Positions 1 through 7,120 of a stretch of DNA of 8,613 nt are shown in pieces. The DNA lies in contig JAHEYX010000113.1 in the NCBI GenBank assembly GCA_023251415.1, forward strand, positions 1 through 8,613. The letters are read 5' to 3'. Positions within the stretch are counted from its first letter, which is position 1; every line of letters begins with the position of its first letter. A program made the translations under genes and the position numbers. The notes beneath the pieces are model-generated. The model saw only the letters and a program-made list of their open reading frames with translations. It was not told the DNA's origin and did not search any database. The stretch comes from Chitinophagales bacterium. Its GTDB lineage: Bacteria; Bacteroidota; Bacteroidia; Chitinophagales; CAIODY01.

Positions 1-297
1 GCTGGTGGTAAATTAATTCCACGTTTACGTAAATTGAAAGTAAATTCTTTCCCTAACGCTTTACGTGCTAACTTAGAAATCAACGTTGAAGAGTTGGAAT
101 TAGGTAAACATATCCGTGTAAAAGACGTTAATTTTGACGGTATTGATATTGTAACAGCACCAAACAATCCAATCGTTAGTGCATTCGTTACACGTCAATT
201 GAAACAAGAAGAAGCTGCTGCTAAACCTGCTGCCGGCGCTGCTAAAGCTGCTGCTCCTGCTGCCGCTGCTGCTGCTAAACCTGCTGCTAAGAAATAA
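1..297 (+). CDS. rplY: 50S ribosomal protein L25, CTC/general stress type (3' part)
   Basis: This is the C-terminal part of ribosomal protein L25, which binds 5S rRNA in the large subunit. Frame 1 is open from the first base, so the true start lies before the window and 98 codons are visible. An in-frame TTG at 34 is not the start, because homologous sequence (AGGKLIPRLRKLKV) precedes it. The segment LELGKHIRVKDVNFDGIDIV followed by APNNPIVSAFV is typical of the C-terminal TL5/CTC beta domain of long-form L25. After it comes a tail of about 30 residues made almost only of Ala, Lys and Pro and ending KK; such basic, flexible tails are common in Bacteroidota L25. The tail is encoded by a GCT-rich repetitive stretch. 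The gene ends with TAA, 17 bases before a strong hairpin terminator, and converges with purH. The identification is firm; the symbol follows the E. coli name, and ctc is also used. Confidence 0.93.
   Translation, partial: AGGKLIPRLRKLKVNSFPNALRANLEINVEELELGKHIRVKDVNFDGIDIVTAPNNPIVSAFVTRQLKQEEAAAKPAAGAAKAAAPAAAAAAKPAAKK
214..287 (+). repeat. Low-complexity GCT-rich repeat in the L25 tail, with a 20-nt direct repeat
   Basis: A run of GCT/GCC codons mixed with AAA and CCT encodes the Ala/Lys/Pro tail of L25. An identical 20-nt unit, coding for AAAKPAA, occurs at 214-233 and again at 268-287. The 54-nt offset is a multiple of three, so recombination or slippage between the copies would change the tail by 18 residues without shifting the frame. 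Confidence 0.8.
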
Positions 298-313
298 TTA
301 AATTATAGAATTC

Positions 314-350
314 AAAAAAGGCCGTTTATCATTGATAAACGGCCTTTTTT
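314..350. terminator. Bidirectional intrinsic terminator between L25 and purH
   Basis: A perfect inverted repeat has 17-nt arms (314-330 and 334-350) around the 3-nt loop ATT. The outer ends are A6 and T6, so the transcript from either strand forms a GGCC-containing stem followed by a U run. It lies between the convergent stops of L25 (297) and purH (375) and can end both transcripts. Confidence 0.93.
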
Positions 351-374
351 ATTTGGCTGAAGCTGTAGTTCTAA

Positions 375-1862
375 TTAGTGTTTGAAATGACGTAAGCCGG
401 TGGTAAGCATCACCATTTCATGTGCATTGCAAAAATCAATGGAAGCTTGGTCTTTAATTGAGCCACCCGGTTGAATAACCGCACGTATTCCGGCATTATA
501 GGCTTCTTCTACACAATCCGGAAATGGAAAGAAAGCATCACTGGCCATCACTGCCGAATCACACGAAAAACCAAATTGCTTGGCTTTATGTATTGCTTGT
601 TTTAAAGCATCAATACGCGAGGTTTGTCCACAACCGCTTCCAATCAATTGATTGTTTTTTACCAAGGCAATAGCATTTGATTTAAGATGTTTAACCAACT
701 TATTGGCGAAGGTTAAATCGTGCATGGTCTTTTCATCGGCTGCTAAAGTGCTAACTTGCTTCAGTGTAGCTTGGTCAATGGTTGCAGCATTATAATCTTG
801 AACCAATATGCCATTTAAGAGGGTTCTTTGTTGTTGCTTGATTGGCACAAATGCTTGGTTTTGTTGAATAATGATGCGATTTTTCTTTTCACTTAAAAGT
901 GCCAATGCAGCTGCATCGTAACCTGGTGCAATAATCACTTCAACAAAAATTTTATGAATTTCTTCGGCGGTTGTTAAATCAATTTTCTCATTACAAACCA
1001 CAACACCTCCAAAAGCGGCAACAGGATCACCCGCTAAGGCTTTCGTCCAAGCTTCAACTAGAGTAGCAGCAGAAGCAGCGCCACAAGCATTATTGTGTTT
1101 AATGATGGCAACGGTTGGCGTATCGAATTCAATGATGAGTTGTAAAGCAGCATCGATATCTAATAAGTTGTTGTACGAAATTTCTTTACCGTTCAAAACA
1201 CTAAATAATTCATTCAAATTACCGCGAAAAGAGCCCGTTTGATGAGGGTTTTCACCGTAACGTAAACCGGTAGCAGGGTTAAACCATTGATGAATAGCGG
1301 TATCATAAGCGCTGGTAACACCAAAGGCAGCTATAGCCAGTTGTTTACGATCAGCTAAAGTACTCACGGCTTGTTGCTCAGCTAGCAGGTGCATTAATTG
1401 GGGTAATTGCTTAAACGATGGGATAATAACCACATCTTTATAATTTTTAGCCCCTGCACGAATTAGAGAAACACCGCCAATATCAATTTTTTCAATGATA
1501 GCAGCTTCGTCTGTCGTACTGGCTACTGTTTCTTCGAAAGGGTATAAATCGACAAATACAGCGTCAATTTCAGGTATGCCATAGATTTCCAAATCTCTTC
1601 CGTCTTGATCGTTTGAACGTCTGGCCAAAATTCCTCCAAATACAGAAGGATGTAAGGTCTTAACCCGACCGCCTAATATAGAAGGGTAACCTGTGATATT
1701 TTCAACCTCAATGGCTTGAAACCCTTGCTCAATAATGTAATTGTAGGTTCCTCCGGTGGAGTAAATTTTGATTTGGTGTTGTTTAAGTAAAGGCAGTAGT
1801 TGCGATAATCCGTCTTTATTATAAAGAGAAATTAATATCGATTGAATCTTTTTGTCGCTCAT
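375..1862 (-). CDS. purH: Bifunctional AICAR formyltransferase / IMP cyclohydrolase
   Basis: PurH catalyses the last two steps of de novo IMP synthesis: formylation of AICAR using 10-formyl-tetrahydrofolate, then ring closure to IMP, in the cytoplasm. The protein has 495 residues, slightly shorter than the E. coli enzyme. The N-terminal MGS-like cyclohydrolase domain shows STGGT at 35-39 and GGRVKTLHP at 64-72. The transformylase domain shows RYGENPHQ near 201-208, the catalytic Lys-His pair in KHNNACG near 254-260, then GDPVAAFGG, ASDAFFPFPD and QPGGSIKDQ, and it ends in TGLRHFKH. I chose the ATG at 1862 (MSDKKIQ). The frame also extends to a TTG at 1892, but that codon lies inside a promoter box and the extra ten residues resemble nothing in the family. 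The gene follows dapA by 119 bases with no clear terminator between, so some read-through from dapA is possible. There is no obvious Shine-Dalgarno, as usual in Bacteroidota. Confidence 0.97.
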   Translation of the reverse strand: MSDKKIQSILISLYNKDGLSQLLPLLKQHQIKIYSTGGTYNYIIEQGFQAIEVENITGYPSILGGRVKTLHPSVFGGILARRSNDQDGRDLEIYGIPEIDAVFVDLYPFEETVASTTDEAAIIEKIDIGGVSLIRAGAKNYKDVVIIPSFKQLPQLMHLLAEQQAVSTLADRKQLAIAAFGVTSAYDTAIHQWFNPATGLRYGENPHQTGSFRGNLNELFSVLNGKEISYNNLLDIDAALQLIIEFDTPTVAIIKHNNACGAASAATLVEAWTKALAGDPVAAFGGVVVCNEKIDLTTAEEIHKIFVEVIIAPGYDAAALALLSEKKNRIIIQQNQAFVPIKQQQRTLLNGILVQDYNAATIDQATLKQVSTLAADEKTMHDLTFANKLVKHLKSNAIALVKNNQLIGSGCGQTSRIDALKQAIHKAKQFGFSCDSAVMASDAFFPFPDCVEEAYNAGIRAVIQPGGSIKDQASIDFCNAHEMVMLTTGLRHFKH

Positions 1863-1889
1863 GAATAAACGGGAATTTAAAAGTGGGTG

Positions 1890-1897
1890 CAAAAGTA
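1890..1897 (-). promoter_or_regulatory. Bacteroidota-type -7 promoter box of purH
   Basis: Read on the minus strand this is TACTTTTG, an exact match to the TAnnTTTG -7 element of Bacteroidota. Transcription would begin roughly 20 bases before the ATG at 1862. No good TTTG -33 box is seen at the usual spacing; the nearest candidate is CTTG at 1913-1916, which sits rather close. The box overlaps the upstream TTG of the longer frame and so argues against that start. Confidence 0.55.
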
Positions 1898-1981
1898 CTA
1901 CAATTCATACTGCAAGTACACTTTAAAGCCGTGAATTTCTCCACATTCCGTTGATTTGCGCTAGAGCAAGAAACTACCTAA

Positions 1982-2878
1982 TTAAGCCTTAATTTTAGCT
2001 TGAAACGCAGCAATGGCAGTATAAAGTTCGGTTGAAGCCGGTACTAAAGGCAAGCGTAATTGATTTTCGCATAAGCCTAGTTGGTGTAAAGCCGCCTTAA
2101 CTCCAACCGGATTACCTTCTTTAAACAATAAATTTACCCCTGCTATTAGTTTATAATGCAATCCGCGAGCAGTGGCAATATCTTGATCCAAAGCCGCCTG
2201 TACCATTTTGCAAAAATCGGCTGTGAAGCATTGTGCAGCAACCGAAATAACACCATCCATTCCACAAGCCAATTGCGGCATCACCAAATCATCATCACCG
2301 CTTAATACCAAAAAATTATTCGGTTTACCGTTTACCAATTCGTAACAAGCTTGCATTGAACCGGAGGCTTCTTTTACTGCAATAATATTTTTGTAAGTAT
2401 GCGCTAAATGCAATGTTGTTTTAGGCAACATGGTAACCCCTGTTCTTCCGGGCACATTATACAATATGATGGGTAAAGGGCTCATACCGGCAATTGCTGC
2501 ATAATGTTCAATTAAGCCGGCTTGAGTAGGTTTATTATAGTATGGAGTTACTGATAAAAAGGCTGAATAAGCAGTACGGTGTTTGAATTCGCGCATCTCA
2601 TTTATCACTAAAGCCGTATTGTTTCCACCTATTCCGGCAACCAAAGGTACTCGGCCATTAGTAAAACGGGCTACTGCTTCAAAAATCGAATTTTTTTCAT
2701 CGGCAGAAAGAACCGGAGATTCGCCGGTGGTACCTAATACGACTAAATAATTAACCCCATGCTGTATGCAATGGTTTACAATATTTTCTAAAGCGTTAAA
2801 ATCAATTGTTTTATCAGCATGAAAGGGAGTTACTAATGCAACACCGGTTCCTTTAAATTGTGTAGGAGAATAAGACAT
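1982..2878 (-). CDS. dapA: 4-hydroxy-tetrahydrodipicolinate synthase
   Basis: DapA condenses pyruvate with aspartate semialdehyde, the first committed step to diaminopimelate (cell wall) and lysine. The 298-residue protein is a class I aldolase TIM barrel of normal family length. Visible landmarks are GVALVTPF at 12-19, the GTTGES substrate-binding loop at 49-54, the catalytic Tyr140 in YNVPGRTG, the Schiff-base Lys169 in AVKEASG, and LSGDDD followed by GMDGVISV. I chose the ATG at 2878 (MSYSPTQFKGTG), because homologues begin about there. A second in-frame ATG at 2890 would add MLLN and cannot be excluded. A weak TAATTTAG sequence (2910-2903, minus strand) resembles the TAnnTTTG box and would give a short leader to the 2878 start. 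The gene stands between a hairpin-rich gap upstream and purH downstream. Related N-acetylneuraminate lyases share the fold, but the housekeeping context and overall motif set favour DapA. Confidence 0.95.
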   Translation of the reverse strand: MSYSPTQFKGTGVALVTPFHADKTIDFNALENIVNHCIQHGVNYLVVLGTTGESPVLSADEKNSIFEAVARFTNGRVPLVAGIGGNNTALVINEMREFKHRTAYSAFLSVTPYYNKPTQAGLIEHYAAIAGMSPLPIILYNVPGRTGVTMLPKTTLHLAHTYKNIIAVKEASGSMQACYELVNGKPNNFLVLSGDDDLVMPQLACGMDGVISVAAQCFTADFCKMVQAALDQDIATARGLHYKLIAGVNLLFKEGNPVGVKAALHQLGLCENQLRLPLVPASTELYTAIAAFQAKIKA

Positions 2879-2949
2879 GTTTAGCAGCATTTTTTCGGTG
2901 CGCTAAATTACATTGCTATTGTGTAACTTTAATAGGAAATGTGTTAAAA

Positions 2950-3004
2950 AGAAACAGGCAACGACTTTTGATGCTAATAAGCAAATTTTTCGTTGCCTGT
3001 TTTT
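2950..3004 (-). terminator. Probable terminator of the T9SS propeller gene
   Basis: The arms AAACAGGCAACGA (2952-2964) and TCGTTGCCTGTTT (2990-3002) pair perfectly over 13 bp around a 25-base loop, which itself holds a small TGCT/AGCA stem. On the minus strand the stem is followed by TCTTTTTAAC, a U-rich tail. It would end transcription coming from the gene that stops at 3203, ahead of dapA. The 198-base distance from that stop is long, and the loop is large, so this is less certain than the other terminators. Confidence 0.6.
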
Positions 3005-3019
3005 ACCTTACGGGGTAAA
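3002..3019. repeat. REP-like hairpin, copy 1
   Basis: TTTACC (3002-3007) and GGTAAA (3014-3019) form a 6-bp stem around TTACGG. A second element 42 bases to the right has exactly the same loop but a different stem that still pairs. Its left edge touches the end of the preceding terminator-like hairpin. Confidence 0.6.
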
Positions 3020-3043
3020 TGTTGTGCCATTGATGGGCGTTTT

Positions 3044-3061
3044 TAAACCTTACGGGGTTTA
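3044..3061. repeat. REP-like hairpin, copy 2
   Basis: TAAACC (3044-3049) and GGTTTA (3056-3061) form a 6-bp stem around TTACGG, the same loop as copy 1 at 3002-3019 and in the same orientation. The shared core is CCTTACGGGGT, while two outer stem pairs differ in a compensated way, suggesting that pairing is what is conserved. Confidence 0.6.
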
Positions 3062-3202
3062 TTGAAATTCACATGAAAAAACTTTTTTTGTTTCCTTGTG
3101 ATGTAAAGATAGGTCGGCTAAGGTCTTTTTTAATACGTATATAATCGTAATATGTGGGGTAAAATCAACTATATTAAATTTGTATTTAATGGAGCAGGCT
3201 TT

Positions 3203-5902
3203 CTACTGTTTAATAAAGGTTTTACTGCTTAATTTCCCGTCTTGTTGAATCACAACTAAATAAGATCCTGCACTCCAACTTTGACAATCAATGGGTGTTT
3301 GTTTCGTGACAGCAACATAATCACCAATAAGCTGACCTCGCATGGAGTAGACTTGTACATTCACTTTAGAAGAGGTGTTTACAAAAAACTTATCGGTACT
3401 AGGATTCGGATAAATTTGAATTCCTTCAGTACTTGGATGTAATAAATCTACTGTACCATTAGGGTTTGAAATATCAATTGCCGGACAGTTACCGCATAAG
3501 GTTTTAGTATAAAAGGCTCCACGTCCGTGTGTACCTGCAAATAAGTAATAGTTGCCGCTGGTATCCGGAGAAACAATTAACTGCATGGTAGGCACGCGAG
3601 GGAATCCATTGTTATCTTCTTGCCATTGTGGATTGGCTGCATAGATATCATTACAGGTAAAAATGCCATATTCGGTTCCAGCAATACATTGATTGGGTTG
3701 ATACGGATTGATGGCTACATCATAAATAGGGAACAGTGGTAAATTACCTTGTATTGGTGTAACGATGGAATTTGAAGTTCCGGTTGATGTAACTGCATTT
3801 GCAACACGTACAGCAAAGTTACTAGAGCCGTAATTCGACATGCTGATAACAATACTGTCGGGATGAATCGGATCAACAGCTATTCCTGTGATAAATCGTC
3901 CCGGATTGCTATAAATTTTGGTTGTAATTAATCCGGCAGCAGTTGGGTTGAAGCTTACATAAGAAGCAGGAGGGTAGTGTGCCGTATCTAAATTACTAAC
4001 TCTAAATACATCACCGTTTTCAGTTCCAATGAAAACGTGTCTTACGTCTGGCGTACAAATCATACGGTAAGCATTGGTAATACTGTTGTTCGACAATTTG
4101 TACCACACCGGTGCTGTTCCTGCCGGATTGTTGCAAACAAAAACATTGTTGCTAGTAGCATAAAATAAACGAGAAATCGGATTTGGACCTAGTTTTTCTT
4201 GTAATGAAATTCTCGTTAAGAAATAGCCGGGTTCAGGAGCGATATGTGCATCTGACAAACTGCTTGAAAAAGAAATACCGCCATTTAACGAACGATACAA
4301 TTCAGTACCACCGCCGTTGCTATCACCATACAAGCTTCCGAATATTAATTTGCGATCGGCATGCGACCAAGCACATTGAAATCCATCTCCACCAATAACG
4401 CCATGCCAATATTTAGGATCGATACCGGTAAAATCATTTACACTAGTACCATTGTCTTGAGCACCACCAATGAGTTCACCAAACGAACTTACACCGATGC
4501 CATAAAATTGAGTAGGGCTATAACCTTTATTGCGACTGTGAAAGGTTAAATCATTGCTTTGCACATTATCAGCTTGATAAATACCTCCGTCATTACCAAC
4601 ATAAATTATATCCGGATTGGTAGGATGAACCACAATAATATGATGATCGGGATGTAAATAATATTTAGAGTTACCACCATAAGAATAACCGGAACCGATT
4701 TTATACCAAGCGGTGTTATTATTTTCCCATGTAAATACATCACCCATTCCTCCAATAAAGATTTTGTCTTTATTATTCAATGCAGCAGCAATACACATGT
4801 CGTAATACCCTTGGTTACCATAAGGATTAAATCCGCTACCACCGCTGGATGGAGGAGCAATTGTGGTAAATGTTAAACCACGATCGGTAGAACGATACAC
4901 GCCACCACTGTAACCACCGGATAATGTAGCTACATAAATATAATTTGGATCAGCAGGAGAAACTGCGATTCGAATTTGCTGAAAAGTAGTTCCGTTTTTG
5001 ATGCTTCTTGCTGAAAAAGTTAAACCACCATCCGTTGAAACCATTACAGAACTTAATGAACCTACTTGTGCAGCAACTACAGAACCATCTGTACCGCATT
5101 GCACATCCCAACAATTGCTGCTGGTAGCCATATTGCTTCTTCTTCCAAAGAAAATTCCATTTGGGTCACCAAAAGTAGTACCGGCAACTTTTGGATTACG
5201 AGTAGCATTGTCTGAAACATAAAAACCGGTATTGGTAGCTAAATATACTTTATCGGAATTGGTTGGATCACACGCAATGGCATTGATATAAGCAAAGTTA
5301 CCGCCTTGCGCAACAGCACTGGTTTTAGTGATTTTAATTTGTTGAAACGACTGCCCACCATCCGTTGATTTGAATACACCTGCACCGGGGAATTCGTAAC
5401 CCGGATAAGCAGCCGTATATTCCCCTGTACCGAAGTAGATATCACCATTTGGAGCTTGTGCTAAACAACTAATATTGATATTCGTCATAGTATCTACGTT
5501 GCTCCAACTGTGCCAAGTATAACCGGCATCATCACTTTCAAATAACCCACCACTTACGCCACCGGCAAACATATGCTTCGTATTATTGCGATCTACTAAG
5601 ATTGCTCGTGTACGTCCACCAATATTGTGAGGGCCCATATCCACCCATTTTAAACCTAAGCTTTTTTGGTTGGCGATGTTTTTTACAAAGGCGCGATAGG
5701 AGCTATAGGCTTGATAATAATCACTAAGGCTAAAGGTGCCTGTAGTTGGATTAATTCGCATTTTTTTCCAATATTCAAAGAATCCGGGGTATGTACGCGG
5801 ACCTTCATTTTCTGTAAAGGCTTCTTTTGTTGAAGAAATATAAAAAAAGCCGAGGCATAAACAGCTAACTGCCAATAGTGGTAAAATGTAAAAGCGTTTC
5901 AT
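3203..5902 (-). CDS. T9SS-exported Asp-box (BNR) beta-propeller protein of unknown function
   Basis: This is an 899-residue predicted secreted or surface protein. MKRF followed by a hydrophobic core (about 4-22) forms a signal peptide or N-terminal anchor. After a short spacer comes MGPHNIGGRTRAILVD, typical of sortilin/VPS10-like propellers in Bacteroidota. Asp-box motifs of the S-x-D-x-G-x-T-[WF] type are seen at 123-130, 179-186, 289-296 and 338-345, with a degenerate one, SLNGGISF, at 538-545; HPDHH followed by VGNDGGIYQ marks a further blade. Residues from about 829 (IYPNPS) to the end, finishing TFIKQ, form a type A T9SS sorting domain. Export would be by Sec then T9SS. I chose the ATG at 5902; the frame extends to 6049, but that would include the fbp terminator and overlap fbp. 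No Shine-Dalgarno or clear promoter is seen. Such propellers occur in sialidases, GH74 glucanases and binding proteins, but no catalytic residues can be assigned here, so enzyme activity is unproven. Confidence 0.88.
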   Translation of the reverse strand: MKRFYILPLLAVSCLCLGFFYISSTKEAFTENEGPRTYPGFFEYWKKMRINPTTGTFSLSDYYQAYSSYRAFVKNIANQKSLGLKWVDMGPHNIGGRTRAILVDRNNTKHMFAGGVSGGLFESDDAGYTWHSWSNVDTMTNINISCLAQAPNGDIYFGTGEYTAAYPGYEFPGAGVFKSTDGGQSFQQIKITKTSAVAQGGNFAYINAIACDPTNSDKVYLATNTGFYVSDNATRNPKVAGTTFGDPNGIFFGRRSNMATSSNCWDVQCGTDGSVVAAQVGSLSSVMVSTDGGLTFSARSIKNGTTFQQIRIAVSPADPNYIYVATLSGGYSGGVYRSTDRGLTFTTIAPPSSGGSGFNPYGNQGYYDMCIAAALNNKDKIFIGGMGDVFTWENNNTAWYKIGSGYSYGGNSKYYLHPDHHIIVVHPTNPDIIYVGNDGGIYQADNVQSNDLTFHSRNKGYSPTQFYGIGVSSFGELIGGAQDNGTSVNDFTGIDPKYWHGVIGGDGFQCAWSHADRKLIFGSLYGDSNGGGTELYRSLNGGISFSSSLSDAHIAPEPGYFLTRISLQEKLGPNPISRLFYATSNNVFVCNNPAGTAPVWYKLSNNSITNAYRMICTPDVRHVFIGTENGDVFRVSNLDTAHYPPASYVSFNPTAAGLITTKIYSNPGRFITGIAVDPIHPDSIVISMSNYGSSNFAVRVANAVTSTGTSNSIVTPIQGNLPLFPIYDVAINPYQPNQCIAGTEYGIFTCNDIYAANPQWQEDNNGFPRVPTMQLIVSPDTSGNYYLFAGTHGRGAFYTKTLCGNCPAIDISNPNGTVDLLHPSTEGIQIYPNPSTDKFFVNTSSKVNVQVYSMRGQLIGDYVAVTKQTPIDCQSWSAGSYLVVIQQDGKLSSKTFIKQ

Positions 5903-5987
5903 GAAATTGTATTTGCTTGCTAAGATTAAAAAAATAGCCAACTTTTTACTTTTTTTTACTATTTTTTTTGAAGTAGAAACCTGCAAT

Positions 5988-6019
5988 AAAAAAAGCCATA
6001 CAGTTGATGTATGGCTTTT
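5988..6019 (-). terminator. Intrinsic terminator of fbp
   Basis: Arms AAAAGCCATAC (5991-6001) and GTATGGCTTTT (6009-6019) form a perfect 11-bp stem with a 7-base loop. On the minus strand the stem runs into seven U residues (5994-5988). It begins 23 bases after the fbp stop codon, so fbp and the propeller gene are likely separate transcription units. Confidence 0.9.
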
Positions 6020-6042
6020 AATTAAGCGCTGTATTGGAGTTC

Positions 6043-7044
6043 TTACCATCCTTTGTATAGCGCCAATAATTTATCCATCATATTTTTTGAACCCATATAA
6101 ATTGGGGTTCTATCGTGTAAATCAGTTGGGGTAATTTCTAAAATCCGTTGTTTACCGTTACTGGCAATACCTCCGGCTTGTTCCATGATAAATGACAATG
6201 GATTACATTCGTATAATAAGCGTAATTTTCCATTTGGTGCATCGGCTGAAGAAGGATACATAAACACCCCTCCTTTCAACAACGTACGATGAATATCGGC
6301 AACCATACTGCCAATGTATCTTACGCTATAAGGTCGTTTAGTGGATTTGTCTTCGGCAAGGCAATAATCAATATAATCTTTGATGCCCTGCGGGAATGTT
6401 TTTGCATAACCCATATTAACAGATAAGATAGAACCGTTTTCAGGAATCTTCATATCCGGATGCGATAAGCAAAATTCACCAATTGAAGGATCTAAGGTGA
6501 AGCCATTTACCCCGCTTCCGGCAGTATAGACCAGCATAGTTGAGGTACCATAAATAACATAACCTGCAGCTACTTGCTCAGCTCCTTTTTGCAAAAAATC
6601 CAATTTACTAACCGGATGGTCGGCCGATAAACGACGGTAAATGCTAAAAATAGTCCCTACTCCAACATTAACATCAATATTCGAAGAGCCGTCTAATGAA
6701 TCCATACACACTAAATATTGTGCGCCTTCTTCATCGGTCATTATCCATTCTTCATCTTCTTCACTAACAATTCCGCAACAACGACGCCCACGTTTAAACG
6801 CTGCTATAAAATGGGAGTTGGCAAAAATATCCATTTTTTTTACGGTTTCGCCTTGAACATTGGTGGTTCCCCAATCGCCTAAAATGTCAGCTAATCCTGC
6901 TTTGTTCAATTCGCGATTAACTATACGTGCGGCTAATCCAACACTTCTGAGCAAACCTGACAAATTTCCCATTGCTTTTGGGAATTTGCGTTCTTGTTGA
7001 TTGATATAACCATTGAGCGTAACGAGGTCGGTATTAGGAAGCAT
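6043..7044 (-). CDS. fbp: Fructose-1,6-bisphosphatase, class 1
   Basis: This cytoplasmic enzyme hydrolyses fructose 1,6-bisphosphate to fructose 6-phosphate, the irreversible step of gluconeogenesis, using Mg2+. At 333 residues it matches the E. coli enzyme (332). Family landmarks run in order: NKAGLADILG and NVQGE near the N-terminus, SEED at 94-97 (acidic metal ligands), DSLDGSSNIDVNVGVGTIFS beginning at Asp115 (Asp115 and Asp118 are the metal-binding aspartates), then YIGSMVADIHRTLLKGGVF, and GKLRLLYECNP with the metal-binding Glu279, followed by EQAGG and PTDLHDRTPIYMGS. In most class 1 enzymes the motif is DPLDGSSNID; here residue 116 is Ser (codon TCA) instead of Pro, while the aspartates are intact. 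The ATG at 7044 gives the expected N-terminal length and follows a good promoter. A terminator lies directly downstream, and the cytochrome b gene is divergent. The assignment is firm. Confidence 0.97.
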   Translation of the reverse strand: MLPNTDLVTLNGYINQQERKFPKAMGNLSGLLRSVGLAARIVNRELNKAGLADILGDWGTTNVQGETVKKMDIFANSHFIAAFKRGRRCCGIVSEEDEEWIMTDEEGAQYLVCMDSLDGSSNIDVNVGVGTIFSIYRRLSADHPVSKLDFLQKGAEQVAAGYVIYGTSTMLVYTAGSGVNGFTLDPSIGEFCLSHPDMKIPENGSILSVNMGYAKTFPQGIKDYIDYCLAEDKSTKRPYSVRYIGSMVADIHRTLLKGGVFMYPSSADAPNGKLRLLYECNPLSFIMEQAGGIASNGKQRILEITPTDLHDRTPIYMGSKNMMDKLLALYKGW

Positions 7045-7070
7045 AGAGTTAAGAATTTAGTAACGATGGG

Positions 7071-7100
7071 CAAATATAAGATAGAATTATGATTCTGAAA
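7071..7100 (-). promoter_or_regulatory. Bacteroidota-type promoter of fbp
   Basis: On the minus strand TATATTTG (7078-7071) matches TAnnTTTG exactly. TTTC (7100-7097) lies 18 bases upstream and differs from the -33 TTTG box by one base. Transcription would start about 20 bases before the fbp ATG at 7044. Confidence 0.65.
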
Positions 7101-7120
7101 GTTGATTATTATTAGGTTGT

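Larger units (their letters stand above)
2879..3202. other. Gene-free gap with a chain of hairpins
   Basis: This 324-base gap lies between the stop of the exported propeller gene and the start of dapA. Bases 2950-3061 contain a terminator-like hairpin, two REP-like hairpins and a weak small stem between them (GCCAT 3026-3030 with ATGGGC 3033-3038). Just after the propeller stop, an AT-only dyad (ATTAAAT 3173-3179, loop TTGT, ATTTAAT 3184-3190) could form a weak stem. The remainder, about 3062-3172, is AT-rich with no credible gene or RNA. Confidence 0.7.

Noticed and set aside
1901..1981. Terminator of dapA before purH
   Set aside because: Only weak 4-bp pairings such as TTGC/GCAA were found, with no U run, so no terminator is claimed.
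3073..3144. 23-codon plus-strand frame beginning MKKLFLF in the hairpin gap
   Set aside because: It is very short, has no promoter box or homologous look, and starts in an A-rich stretch where such frames arise by chance.
4183..4549. Plus-strand open frames opposite the propeller gene
   Set aside because: They lie entirely within a well-supported minus-strand gene, overlap each other, and show no family resemblance.
4998..5448. Short frames on both strands within the propeller gene
   Set aside because: They are out-of-frame shadows of the Asp-box coding region with no recognisable domain.
5860..5865. Possible lipoprotein signal (AVSC at residues 11-14 of the propeller protein)
   Set aside because: The Cys falls in the middle of the hydrophobic core, only 14 residues in, and is followed by more hydrophobic residues; T9SS cargo normally uses a standard signal peptide.
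5903..6049. N-terminal extension of the propeller protein by 49 codons to an ATG at 6049
   Set aside because: The extension would contain the fbp terminator and overlap the fbp 3' end, and a normal signal peptide begins at the ATG at 5902.
6641..6856. Plus-strand open frame opposite fbp
   Set aside because: It is antisense to conserved FBPase motifs and has a low-complexity Ser/Thr/Pro composition.
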